Source of the DNA: Allorhodopirellula solitaria
GTDB lineage: Bacteria; Planctomycetota; Planctomycetia; Pirellulales; Pirellulaceae
Length of the DNA: 64,000 bases
NCBI RefSeq assembly: GCF_007859855.1
Contig: NZ_SJPK01000002.1
Coordinates: forward strand, 62,001-126,000
Reading direction: 5' to 3'
Part shown: piece by piece, positions 38,478-46,874 of the stretch
How positions within the stretch are numbered: the first letter of the stretch is position 1
Layout of the letters: each line of letters opens with the position of its first letter
Program-made: the position numbers and the translations under genes
Notes under the pieces: model-generated
Database searches by the model: none
Seen by the model: only the letters and a program-made list of their open reading frames with translations
Told to the model about the DNA's origin: nothing

Positions 38478-39029
38478 GTGAAGATGGTCTTCATCGGTCC
38501 TCCCGGATCGGGCAAGGGCACCCAGTGCGAACGCTTGAGTAATCACTTCGGCGTTCCGCACATCAGCACCGGGGAGATGCTCCGCTCGCTCGACAGTGAA
38601 ACGGGCCATGCGATTCATTCGAGTATTGATCGCGGCCATTTTGCGCCCGACGATTTCATCATGCAGATGATCGCGCAGCGTTTGCTCGCCGATGATTGCC
38701 AGCGAGGATACCTACTCGATGGGTTTCCCCGGACGCTCGTCCAGGCGCAAGCCTTCGATGCGATCTTGCATCAATGTTCGCAACAGCTCGACCATGTGAT
38801 CCATTTGGTGGTCGACGTTGCCGAATTGGTCCAACGGCTCACCAAACGCTCGCAGTGCGGTCATCGCAGTGACGACTCTCCCGAGTTCATCCACGAGCGG
38901 TTCGAGCTCTACGAAGAGCGGACGGCACCCCTGCTAGCCCACTACGAGCAGCAAAGCCTAGTCCGGTCTGTCGATGGGATGCGGAGCGAAGACGCCGTGT
39001 TCGCCACCATCAACCAGTTCAGCTGCTAA
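38478..39029 (+). CDS. adk: Adenylate kinase (short-LID type)
   Basis: Adk interconverts ATP and AMP with two ADP. The P-loop GPPGSGKGTQ, the AMP-binding STGEMLR and GYLLDGFPRTLVQAQAF, and the LID arginine region LTKRSQCGHRSDDSPE are visible. The LID is short and lacks the four-Cys zinc motif. The length of 183 fits the short form. The start is GTG 38478. The usual next genes, map, infA, rpmJ, rpsM, rpsK, rpsD, rpoA and rplQ, do not follow. Confidence 0.96.
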   Translation: MKMVFIGPPGSGKGTQCERLSNHFGVPHISTGEMLRSLDSETGHAIHSSIDRGHFAPDDFIMQMIAQRLLADDCQRGYLLDGFPRTLVQAQAFDAILHQCSQQLDHVIHLVVDVAELVQRLTKRSQCGHRSDDSPEFIHERFELYEERTAPLLAHYEQQSLVRSVDGMRSEDAVFATINQFSC

Positions 39030-39146
39030 GCAAGCGATGTGCAACGATGGGTAGTAGGGCCGGTTCCCACCGGCCACACCCACCTGGTCGAACTGAACCT
39101 CCCTGCGTTCCCGCACCTACCCGAAGCTCTTCACCAATAATGAGTT

Positions 39147-39221
39147 TAGCCACGAATCTTACGAATCGACACGAATCAAGAAGTGGATTCTATTCGTGTC
39201 CATTCGTGAAATTCGTGGCTA
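39147..39221. repeat. 75-bp inverted repeat with CACGAAT motifs
   Basis: Two 30-bp arms match at 27 of 30 positions around a 15-base loop. Each arm carries three CGAAT words about 10 bp apart. From memory, similar CACGAAT inverted repeats occur in spacers of several environmental bacterial phyla; this is not verified here. Confidence 0.8.
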
Positions 39222-39388
39222 GTGGTTTGTGACGCCTTGATTTTAGGGTAGTGGACGAGGCGTCGAGTCCTCTTCATCCAGCAAATTGCGGAGGACTCGT
39301 TGCCTTGCCCACTCCAGCCGACCCTAATTCTTAGCGGTCCCAGGCCACTAGCTGATACTGGAACGCGTAGGGCCGGTTCCCACCTGTC

Positions 39389-39510
39389 GATTACCCACAA
39401 GTTTGCTCCCCCGTGTGCTTGTCAAACGCCGAAGCGACGTTTTCAAATTAGAAAACCGCGGTATCGACACACGTTCCCCTGTCAGCTTGTCTGACAGGAA
39501 ACCAAGTCGA
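39389..39510 (+). repeat. Dispersed repeat, second copy of the 839-962 sequence
   Basis: The shared elements are GATTACCCACAAGTTTGCTC, CCCCGTGTGCTTGTCA, CAAATTAGAAAACCGCGG, the CCTGTCAGCTTGTCTGACAGG-type palindrome (39478-39498) and GAAACCAAG, in the same order as the reverse complement of 839-962. A shorter relative with CCCCCGTGTG is at 41224-41263 on the minus strand. Confidence 0.85.
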
Positions 39511-39704
39511 TCTGCTGGCGTTTTCAATTCTCTCGAATCATTTCCATTTCATCCCCCGATCACGCCCCGACGTGGTCGCACTCCAGCGGTATCCCACCGA
39601 TATTCGTTCGGCTGGGACTGGACCGGGCGACTTGGTGCGAGCTGGTGAGCGACTTTGGGGGTCTGTTCTGTTGCGTGGCGGGACATCCTGGACGCCTTGC
39701 TGTA

Positions 39705-40937
39705 TCACTCATCGTGAGCTGCCGCAGCATCCGGAAGACCTTCGTCGACCAATCCATATCCAGCCCGACCCTCTGAAACGCGGTATTTCACGTCGTTCAT
39801 GGTTGGTTGCGAATTGGTTTCCCAGAACTTCACGATCACGTCGTCAGGTAGATCTTTCGCGGACCGAAAAATCCGGAAACCCACACCACGCGACGGATCG
39901 TCGGTGTACCACCAGGGACTATTGGGGAAACACGGGTCAGTTTCTTTCCAAAGTTCATCGTCACTGGCAAAGCGTGCGGCACTTCGCAAATCCGGCGAAC
40001 TCATTTCCCAGCTACCACCACGGACGACGCACCCGGCCGAGTCTTTGGGAAGCCGGACGGTGGTCGTCGCGTTGTGAAGATTTTCATCGACGATCCACTG
40101 GTAGCCATTCTCGGTATATTGGTTGACCGTCCATTCGGCAACGTTGCCGTGCATGTCGAACAAGCCGAATGGGTTGGGCTTCTTGGTACCCACGAGTCCT
40201 GGACCGTGGGCACTATTCTCGAAGTGCCATGCGTAGTCATCCATGTCGTCGTCGCTATCACCCCAACTGTACGCGGTATCCGTACCGCCACGCGCCGCGT
40301 ATTCCCATTCCGCCTCAGTCGGAAGTCGGTATTGGATTCCCGATATTCGCGAGAGCCACTTTGTGAATTGTTGGGCTGCGTACTGGGTCATGGTGACGGC
40401 AGGTTGTCGCGACTCGTCGCCGAATTCAAACGTGAACGAGATATCGTAAAGCTCGGTAGGTGCGGTGACCGCGTCGGTGGAGTTCTGACCGTTGATTTCG
40501 CGCATTCCATTGGCCTCAAAGTTCTTGAAGACTGCGTACATACGCATGTATTCCTTGTACATGTCCCAACGTGTTTCGGTGCGTGCGACCCACATTGGAT
40601 CCACTTTCAATTCCACAGTGGGACCTTCGGCCTTGCTACGTTCTTCGTTGTCTACGGGCGTTCCCATCGTGAACTCGCCACCGGGAACAGGGATCATCTC
40701 AAAGGTGATGTCCGTGCCTGGGATCTTCGCTGTGTAAGGAACCATGAACAGTCCGTTTTCCAGCTCAACACTGGGCCCCACGTCCGGTTTAGCCTCGGCA
40801 AGCCCAACGGCGAGCCTAGACGCGGTTTCGGCGCGGGACAGTGACGCTGGCGTCAACACCAGCGATGCGAGTACCAATGCGAACGAACAGTGAAACCCAA
40901 GATAGGCGAGACTCAAAAGACGCGAGCAGTTAGGCAT
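39705..40937 (-). CDS. Exported SUMF1/FGE-fold protein lacking the catalytic cysteines
   Basis: This 410-residue protein has a signal peptide (cleavage near SRAE, about residue 36) followed by a formylglycine-generating-enzyme-like domain. Diagnostic pieces are FEMIPVPGGEFTMGTP, EGPTVELKVDPMWVARTETRW, YRLPTEAEWEYAARGGT, NPFGLFDMHGNVAEWTVN and VVRGGSWEMSSPDLRSAARF. In true sulfatase-activating enzymes the segment after GGSW carries a catalytic Cys (CR.A.R); here it is DLRSAAR. It is therefore probably a non-activating SUMF1 relative, such as a binding or structural domain. Many planctomycetes carry large numbers of these next to sulfatases; none is adjacent here. Confidence 0.88.
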   Translation of the reverse strand: MPNCSRLLSLAYLGFHCSFALVLASLVLTPASLSRAETASRLAVGLAEAKPDVGPSVELENGLFMVPYTAKIPGTDITFEMIPVPGGEFTMGTPVDNEERSKAEGPTVELKVDPMWVARTETRWDMYKEYMRMYAVFKNFEANGMREINGQNSTDAVTAPTELYDISFTFEFGDESRQPAVTMTQYAAQQFTKWLSRISGIQYRLPTEAEWEYAARGGTDTAYSWGDSDDDMDDYAWHFENSAHGPGLVGTKKPNPFGLFDMHGNVAEWTVNQYTENGYQWIVDENLHNATTTVRLPKDSAGCVVRGGSWEMSSPDLRSAARFASDDELWKETDPCFPNSPWWYTDDPSRGVGFRIFRSAKDLPDDVIVKFWETNSQPTMNDVKYRVSEGRAGYGLVDEGLPDAAAAHDE

Positions 40938-41295
40938 CGTTCAACAACGTGGGGTGGGAGGTTGAGGCAAAAGCATCTGTTTTCGAAACGGCAAATCCTC
41001 GATGCATTCTAACCGATCGCTTCGCTGGGTTCGTCGCCAAGCCGTTCTTGCGCTCCGCCGTCTCGCATGATGAATAAGCGTCGAACTGGTTGAGGAACAT
41101 GCGACGAGCTGCCAGTTAAGCACAAGTCTCCCGTGAGGGATGATAGAGAATAGCCGTAGGGTCAGCGCGGCGCCACCTACGGTGGTTCTCAAGACACCAG
41201 CTATTTTCTATCACGCTGTCGGCGTGTGACTAACACACGGGGGAGCTGACTTGTGGGGAATCGACAGCACCGGCCTGCGGCGCGATAGCTGAGTT
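40938..41295. repeat. 358-bp spacer with dispersed repeat copies
   Basis: No gene is supported. Bases 41138-41174 (GATAGAGAATAGCCGTAGG onward to GCGGCGCC) match 57611-57651 in reverse orientation. A second half ending CAGCTATTTTCTATCAC makes the element inverted-repeat bounded. At 41224-41263 is a partial copy of the 39389 repeat (GTGTGACTAACACACGGGGG). Confidence 0.75.
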
Positions 41296-41838
41296 TTACC
41301 CACGGTAGAAATCGATCCAGCGTAGCGTGATCTCCAACGGTTGTTCGGCGAGAAAAGCTGCCGGCAACCGAATTTCAATCCAGCCATCCTTCAACGGGAT
41401 CTCAGCGGCCGGATCTCCCTTGGCATCGAATCGCTTGATCGGCATCCAGTACTCGCTCTCTTTGCCGAGCAAGATCTCTTCTTCGTCATTCTTCCAGCGG
41501 CGGATACGCGGTGTCGAGGGATAGCTCGATAGCGAGGCGTGAAGAGTGATATCACCGCCTGAGACTCGGAAGTCTTCGAGGGCCTTCAAGTGCAGTCGCA
41601 GGACAACACACTCGGGCCACGATGGACCGATCCGCCGGATCGTGGCGTCGCCGATCCCCTTAGCGCTTCGAATCGATATCTGCACACGATCGTCAGCCAC
41701 AACGATCTTGGCAGTGTCCCGTTCTGACCTCAACTTCACCTCCACCCCAGGCTTCTCTTGGTCACCTGCGTTGGCGATTCCGCAATTCAAAAGAACGAGA
41801 GTGGCTGCCAATGCCGTCACAGTTTTCAATCGGTTCAT
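41296..41838 (-). CDS. Small exported protein of unknown function
   Basis: This 180-residue protein starts at ATG 41838 with a signal peptide (MNRLKTVTALAATLVLLNCG, cleavage probably after ANA near residue 24; LLNCG might alternatively be a weak lipobox). The mature part looks mostly beta and has no motif I recognise; it ends in LEITLRWIDFYRG. Its ATG overlaps the TGA of the methyltransferase (ATGA at 41838-41835), so it is translationally coupled and likely last in that operon. Confidence 0.75.
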   Translation of the reverse strand: MNRLKTVTALAATLVLLNCGIANAGDQEKPGVEVKLRSERDTAKIVVADDRVQISIRSAKGIGDATIRRIGPSWPECVVLRLHLKALEDFRVSGGDITLHASLSSYPSTPRIRRWKNDEEEILLGKESEYWMPIKRFDAKGDPAAEIPLKDGWIEIRLPAAFLAEQPLEITLRWIDFYRG

Positions 41839-42884
41839 GGTTGCTTCGTCGCGACGAGGAAACCGCGGTCGCCGATCGTCGGCTCGTAGGGATGAAAATC
41901 GAAACCGTGGGGAGCAAGGAAATCTTGATATTCCGTCACGCTGTAACATTTGCCTTGGGTGATGTTCATCAACAGCGACGAATACTCAGCAACGGGCAAT
42001 GGCCCCGTTTTATCGGCGTTGATAATCGCGCCATGAATGATAATCAGGCCGCCCGGAGAAAGCGAATCTGCGGCACGATCGACAATCGATTGCGCCTCAG
42101 CGTTATCCCAATCGTGGAGCAGGTTCGATAGCAAAATCACATCAGCGTTCTCTGGCCAAGGATCCTGGAACATGTCTCCCGCAACGACATTGACCCGGTC
42201 ACCCAGCCCCAGACGCTCGATCTCGCGGCGGGCAATGGCATCGACCGGCGCCTGTTCGAAAACAGTGGCGTGGAGTTGTTCGTGCCGAGCAACCATCGTG
42301 GTACTGTAAATCCCCGAACCACCGCCAATATCGAGAAGATACTTGTGATCCTGCAAATAGGGCGTCACTGCTTCGGCGAGCTTCTGACCGAAGGCGATGC
42401 CGCGGCAGTTCATCAATTCGGTGAAGCTATTGGCAAACGATTCGTCCTTCATCGACTCGTGCCAATCGGCCCCGCCCGACTTCGCCTGCCAATTCGCAGG
42501 CTTGCCCGTTTTCAAAATGGTGACGAAGTCCTTGAGAACGGGCGAATCTGCGATTGGCCGGTAATACGGACCTAAGAACCAAGGGCTATCGGTTGTTAAA
42601 AACTCCCGACCGACGTCGGTCAACCGATTGCCGCCTGCCTCATCGGTAACCACAAATCCGCTGGCCCGACAAAGTGTCATCAACACATCCGCAGGGCGTG
42701 TCTTCCACGCGTAGTGTTCGCAGATCTCGGCAAACGAGATCCCCTCGCGCTGCTGAAGAAAACTAAACAGATCGAACTCAAGAATCGCCGCCGCGATCAA
42801 GTCGGCAGCGTACTGGCGATCGCGAAAACGCAGGATCGTCGCGGGATCCGTCGTGGGTGACTCAGTCAGCTTGGCAATGGTCAA
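41835..42884 (-). CDS. SAM-dependent O-methyltransferase, family 2 (COMT-like)
   Basis: An N-terminal winged-helix dimerisation domain (about residues 20-100) is followed by a Rossmann methyltransferase domain with the SAM loop LLDIGGGSGIYS (about residue 183), GDRVNVVAGDMFQDPWP and LLSNLLHDWDNAEA, whose His is the usual catalytic base position. Relatives methylate small hydroxylated aromatic or polyketide-like substrates; the true substrate is unknown. Only a TTG (42884) is available as start. It lies 58 bp after the GTPase gene and is coupled to the next gene by ATGA. Confidence 0.88.
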   Translation of the reverse strand: MTIAKLTESPTTDPATILRFRDRQYAADLIAAAILEFDLFSFLQQREGISFAEICEHYAWKTRPADVLMTLCRASGFVVTDEAGGNRLTDVGREFLTTDSPWFLGPYYRPIADSPVLKDFVTILKTGKPANWQAKSGGADWHESMKDESFANSFTELMNCRGIAFGQKLAEAVTPYLQDHKYLLDIGGGSGIYSTTMVARHEQLHATVFEQAPVDAIARREIERLGLGDRVNVVAGDMFQDPWPENADVILLSNLLHDWDNAEAQSIVDRAADSLSPGGLIIIHGAIINADKTGPLPVAEYSSLLMNITQGKCYSVTEYQDFLAPHGFDFHPYEPTIGDRGFLVATKQP

Positions 42885-42942
42885 TCGTGATTCTCTCGAT
42901 AGCAGCGGGACAGACGAAACGTGATCCGCATTCTAGCGGATA

Positions 42943-44043
42943 TCAGAGCGATGTGACCCGGTGGGTGGGCTCGGGGCGTCCTGGACGGAACGCTTCCATC
43001 TGCTCCACCTGTAACGCCGCTTCGTGCTGCTCTGCCATTTGCTCGAGCACATTTTCAACGAGCGGGCGAAGTAACTCCGGTGCTATGCAGACCCGTGCAT
43101 TGACAACCACCTTGATCTCCGAAGCTGCGTTTTGGCTCGACACCGATAACATCGTGTCGGTGTCGCTACTGACCAAATTCGCAACACTGACATCGCGAGC
43201 CGAAGAACAGAGGATCTTCAGGTGAGCCGGCTCTGCATCAGCGACCAGCAACTCGCGACGAATCGACTCCACCAAACCAACGGCAAGATCGTCCAGCGAG
43301 AGCCCCTTGCCAGCGGCCAACGTCGCCGTCGCGTTGAGCCAGCCCAGTTCAGCTTCGCCGTCGGCGTACACGTCGTAATCGACCTCCATCAAGTGGTTAC
43401 GTGACGCAGCAGATGCTCGCAATGCCTCAGAAACTCGATCGAGGTTCTCACCCGTGCGGGCGGAGATACCGATTACCTGCCGACCGGGATACTGCTCGTC
43501 GATATGATCGCGAAGCGTCTGCACCTGCTCGTCACTGAGTTCGTCGATCCGGTTGATCAGCACGAGTTCGGACTCTTCGAGTTGTTTTCGGAAGATGTAC
43601 TCCGCCTTGGGTGAAAATCCAGCTTGGCCGCCGGAAAGAATCCGCAGAGCATGGCTGGGCTTGAGCACCACCGCATAGGGGCTGTGGTCAAACTGCGTGC
43701 CGAGGCGCTGCATCATCGGCAGAGCGATCGTGGCGACCAAATCGGTGCAACTCCCCACCGGTTCGGCGAGCACGACATCGGGTCGTTGACGCGTTTCGAA
43801 CTCCGCCATCGCGTCGGTCAGCCCATTGAAATTACAACAGAAACAGGAACCCCCGACCTCGTTGACGTCCAACCCTTCGCTACGAAGCAATTCGGTATCA
43901 ACCAACCCGGCGGCTTGGTCATTGGTGACGACGCACACGTGCTTCCCATCGGCCTGGAATTGACGCGCCAACTTCGATATCAGCGTGGTCTTCCCCGCAC
44001 CGAGGAAGCCACCGATCATGATGAATTTCGTGGCATTGGGCAT
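42943..44043 (-). CDS. G3E-family GTPase (CobW/YjiA-like)
   Basis: This 366-residue protein starts at ATG 44043 (MPNATKFIMIGGFLGAGKTT). The P-loop is GGFLGAGKTT, the G3E metal motif is present as GSCFCC (CxCC), and the switch/GTP motifs VVLAEPVGSC and LINRIDEL (NKxD-like position reading NRID) are recognisable. Such GTPases deliver metals or cofactors to client enzymes. The C-terminal region differs from the standard CobW-C domain and ends in a Glu/Pro-rich tail. The gene lies between speA and a methyltransferase gene; whether these share a client is unknown. Confidence 0.88.
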   Translation of the reverse strand: MPNATKFIMIGGFLGAGKTTLISKLARQFQADGKHVCVVTNDQAAGLVDTELLRSEGLDVNEVGGSCFCCNFNGLTDAMAEFETRQRPDVVLAEPVGSCTDLVATIALPMMQRLGTQFDHSPYAVVLKPSHALRILSGGQAGFSPKAEYIFRKQLEESELVLINRIDELSDEQVQTLRDHIDEQYPGRQVIGISARTGENLDRVSEALRASAASRNHLMEVDYDVYADGEAELGWLNATATLAAGKGLSLDDLAVGLVESIRRELLVADAEPAHLKILCSSARDVSVANLVSSDTDTMLSVSSQNAASEIKVVVNARVCIAPELLRPLVENVLEQMAEQHEAALQVEQMEAFRPGRPEPTHRVTSL

Positions 44044-44177
44044 GTGTCGACACCTTAGTAAAGCGGAAAAGTTGAACCGGAACACGCAAATAACGCCCGG
44101 CCATCCTAACCATTCATTTCGACATACGCCAGAACGTCCGAATATCGATATTCCCCGGTGATGTTGTCATTCTCGAT

Positions 44178-46301
44178 TCAGGATGAGGCCGCGTTGCCTT
44201 GACGCGACGACGTCAGGTACGTGTAACCCGCCAACGCCTGTTCATACGCGGCGACCGTCCGCCCCGCTTGCTGGTGGTTGATACGACCACTGTCGATCGC
44301 ACTTTCGACGGCTTCCTGGATCGCTTCGACCAGCTCACGATCCTCGTACTGGACGTAGCTTAGAACTTCCGAAACGGTATCGCCTTTGACAATCGACCGG
44401 ATCTTGGTGACACCGCCGTCGAGCTCCACGTGCACGGCATGGGTATCACCGAAGAGATTATGCAGGTCACCGAGGATTTCTTGGTAGGCTCCCACCATGA
44501 AAACAGCGAGTTGGTACGGTTCATCGCTACGCAGCGGATGCAGCATCAGTGTTGGCGTCCGGTGCCCATCCCCGACGAAGGAGTCGATTTTCCCATCGCT
44601 ATCACAGGTGATATCACCGAGTACCGCGTGCCGGGTCGGCCGCTCGAGCAAGCGGTGGATCGGCATGATCGGAAACAACTGATCGATCGCCCATGAATCC
44701 GGCATCGATTGGAACAAAGAAAAGTTAGCGAAGTAGATATCTGACAACATGCGATTGAGATCGCATAGATCCTCGGGAATTTCATCGAGCTGCGCCGCGA
44801 GATCGCGAGCGCGATGACAAATCGCGAAGTACAGCGATTCGGCAGCCACGCGCTGCTCTAGCGGCAGGTAGCCACCGCTGAACAGATTCATGCATAGGTC
44901 GAGGGCCACCTGAGCATCATGAAATGTCTCCAGCATATTGCTGGGAGTCATCAACCTGTATTGCTCCCAGAGATCATGGACGGGTTTCTCAAAATGCTCC
45001 GGCGGACCGTCTGGTTCATCGTTGCGAAGTTGTTGCCGGCGGACTTCTTCGCTCGGTCGGCCATCCCCCAGATTATTATCGTCACCGACAACTGCGGCTT
45101 CGGCAACTTTCGCAGCCTGTTCCTGCTCCGCGGGAACGCGTGCCCAACTCGGCAGACTTGCTTGCCCCTGCGAAGTCACCCCGAGAGTCTCCATGACCAA
45201 CACACTGTGTTGAGCCGCAACCGCGCGGCCACTCTCGGAGATCAGTTGGGGGTGCGGCACGTCTGCCTCATCACAGACACTCTGCACGTGATAAACGACA
45301 TCGTTGGCGTACTCTTGAATCGTATAGTTCATACTCGACTCATTGTCGGATTGCGAACCATCGTAATCCACGCCGAGCCCGCCTCCGACATCGAGGTACC
45401 CCAACGCGGCCCCGCGTTTCTTAAGGTCGGCATAAATACGTGCGGCTTCCAAGATGGCAGACTTCAACTGCCGAATATTGCCGATCTGACTACCAACGTG
45501 AAAATGCAGTAACTGAAAACAATCGCCCATCTCCATCTCGATGAGACGATCGAGCTGGGCGAGCACTTCGGCAACAGTCAATCCGAACTTGCTCCGGTAC
45601 CCACCGCTGGCCTGCCATCGGCCGCTGCCGCGTGTCGCCAACTTCACTCGCATTCCAAAGGTCGGACGCACGCCGACCTCCTCGGCTATCCTGAGAATCA
45701 AATCGAGCTCGCTGACTTTCTCGACAACCGGCATCACTGTCCGTCCGAGCCGCTGAGCATGCAATGCCAAGCGAATGAACTCCTCATCCTTGAATCCATT
45801 ACAGATGATCGGTAGATCGAGCGTTCCCATCGCGACGGCAGCGAGCAACTCCGGTTTACTACCCGCCTCGATCCCAAAACCGAGCTTAGAACCCTCGCTA
45901 ACAATCTGCTGAACCACCTCTCGCTGTTGATTCACCTTGATCGGAAAGACACATCGATACTGACTGGCATAGTCGTGATCGTCGATCGCCTTCTGGAAAC
46001 AATCTGCCAAGCGATGCAGCCGGTCTCGGAGAATCCCGTTGAACCGGATCAGAATCGGCAACTCCAGCCCACGGTCGACCAAGCGGTCAACGAGTGATTT
46101 CAGATCAATCGCCCCGGTTTGGTTCGGGTCCGGTGACACCCGCACCGTGCCCTCCTCGGAAATTGAAAAATACCCGTCCCCCCATCGCTCGATCCCGTAC
46201 ATCGCCGCAGCATCCTCACGCGTCCAGGCATCGCCTCGCGGAGCATCGTCTCGCTCAGAAGCGTCTCGTACGGAATCTTTCGTCGCCAAGGGTTCGTTCA
46301 T
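44178..46301 (-). CDS. speA: Biosynthetic arginine decarboxylase
   Basis: SpeA decarboxylates arginine to agmatine, the first step of putrescine and spermidine synthesis. The PLP lysine is in FPIKVNQQ (about residue 122). LGFGIEAGSKPELLAA, FHVGSQIGN, LDVGGGLGVDYDGS, LISESGRAVAAQHSVLV and the C-terminal AYQEILGDLHNLFGDTHAVHV are hallmarks. An extra polar, Glu/Ala-rich stretch of about 50 residues interrupts the protein after SVLVME. The ATG at 46301 is chosen, and an ATG 11 codons upstream (46334) is possible. Length is about 707, somewhat above E. coli SpeA (658). Confidence 0.97.
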   Translation of the reverse strand: MNEPLATKDSVRDASERDDAPRGDAWTREDAAAMYGIERWGDGYFSISEEGTVRVSPDPNQTGAIDLKSLVDRLVDRGLELPILIRFNGILRDRLHRLADCFQKAIDDHDYASQYRCVFPIKVNQQREVVQQIVSEGSKLGFGIEAGSKPELLAAVAMGTLDLPIICNGFKDEEFIRLALHAQRLGRTVMPVVEKVSELDLILRIAEEVGVRPTFGMRVKLATRGSGRWQASGGYRSKFGLTVAEVLAQLDRLIEMEMGDCFQLLHFHVGSQIGNIRQLKSAILEAARIYADLKKRGAALGYLDVGGGLGVDYDGSQSDNESSMNYTIQEYANDVVYHVQSVCDEADVPHPQLISESGRAVAAQHSVLVMETLGVTSQGQASLPSWARVPAEQEQAAKVAEAAVVGDDNNLGDGRPSEEVRRQQLRNDEPDGPPEHFEKPVHDLWEQYRLMTPSNMLETFHDAQVALDLCMNLFSGGYLPLEQRVAAESLYFAICHRARDLAAQLDEIPEDLCDLNRMLSDIYFANFSLFQSMPDSWAIDQLFPIMPIHRLLERPTRHAVLGDITCDSDGKIDSFVGDGHRTPTLMLHPLRSDEPYQLAVFMVGAYQEILGDLHNLFGDTHAVHVELDGGVTKIRSIVKGDTVSEVLSYVQYEDRELVEAIQEAVESAIDSGRINHQQAGRTVAAYEQALAGYTYLTSSRQGNAASS

Positions 46302-46462
46302 ACGTTTCCAATCCAGGGTGCAAGTTTCCAGCATCTGCCCCCGTTTGGTTCCCCATCGGGCGGCATCTCATTATCCACGAGCCGCCGAGAACCGGCAACG
46401 CCGCTACCGGCGTCCTCATGAATCCTCACAAGTTGTCCTACGCCGAAGGCGCTTTTAGAAAA

Positions 46463-46723
46463 GGTTCTTCTCGGAATTTAGTGGCAATCATTCAGGATGC
46501 GGGATTTTTCGAGGATCGGTCTCGGCACTCAGTAGCTTGCCACCGGAATGTTCCAGGGCGACGATGACTCGGTTGGCGTTGAGATCGAGGTCAACGTCGA
46601 CGACTTTCCATTCGTCGCTGAGCGCAAGAAGTCGTCGGTAGTGTTGGTTGAGATCTTTCATCCCAACAAAATACAGACTCAATGCGTTTCAAGCGATTCA
46701 GGCACTAAATTCCCCGAAGACCC
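46463..46723 (-). mobile_element. ISL3-like insertion sequence remnant (MITE-like, 261 bp)
   Basis: The two ends are imperfect terminal inverted repeats. The right end read on the minus strand, GGGTCTTCGGGGAATTTAGT, and the left end, GGTTCTTCTCGGAATTTAGT, match at 17 of these 20 positions. Inside is only the beginning of a transposase gene (46488-46661); the rest of a normal IS is missing. The flanks 46455-46462 (TTAGAAAA) and 46724-46731 (TAAAAAAT) could be a decayed 8-bp target duplication, as expected for ISL3. Family assignment rests on the transposase N-terminus and end sequence as I remember them. Confidence 0.7.
46488..46661 (-). pseudogene. Truncated ISL3-type transposase (N-terminal fragment)
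   Basis: From ATG 46661 the fragment reads MKDLNQHYRRLLALSDEWKV and continues VVDVDLDLNANRVIVALEH, which resembles the first residues of ISL3-family transposases before their CPxC zinc-finger region. After HSGGKL the reading continues into an unrelated short tail and stops. About 57 of roughly 400 residues remain, so it cannot be active. Confidence 0.65.
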
Positions 46724-46811
46724 TAAAAAATAGCCCGTTGAGCGGAGCGAACACCACCGGATACGACGCCAAGAATCTCTTCACGAGCTCTCAACATCAT
46801 GCTGGACGAAT

Positions 46812-46850
46812 AAAAAACCTCCCCCGCCGCGATGCAGCAGGGGAGGTTTG
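46812..46850 (-). terminator. Intrinsic terminator of rpoC
   Basis: On the minus strand AACCTCCCC (46848-46840) pairs with GGGGAGGTT (46824-46816), followed by a run of T. The stem is 9 bp, GC-rich, and begins 27 bp after the rpoC stop codon. This is the clearest terminator in the window. Confidence 0.9.
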
Positions 46851-46874
46851 GCGTTTTGCAAATCGAGTGGGCGA

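Larger units (their letters stand above)
39030..39704. other. 675-bp spacer filled with repeats downstream of adk
   Basis: No gene is supported. A perfect GGCCGGT/ACCGGCC hairpin (39058-39075) follows adk, and part of its sequence (AGGGCCGGTTCCCACC) recurs near 39369-39384. The CACGAAT inverted repeat (39147-39221), a TAGTGGACGAGGC word (39249-39261) and the long dispersed repeat at 39389-39510 fill most of the rest. Confidence 0.7.
46421..46765. repeat. Dispersed repeat interrupted by an IS remnant
   Basis: Left (46421-46462, with CCTACGCCGAAGGCGCTTTTAG split by a base) and right (46724-46765, TAGCCCGTTGAGCGGAGCGA then ACACCACCGG) parts together correspond to one continuous stretch at 57440-57510. 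The IS remnant at 46463-46723 sits exactly at the TTTTAGAAAA/TAGCC junction. Confidence 0.7.

Noticed and set aside
39058-39075. GGCCGGT/ACCGGCC hairpin as adk terminator
   Set aside because: Perfect stem but no T-run, and part of the sequence recurs at 39369, suggesting a dispersed repeat.
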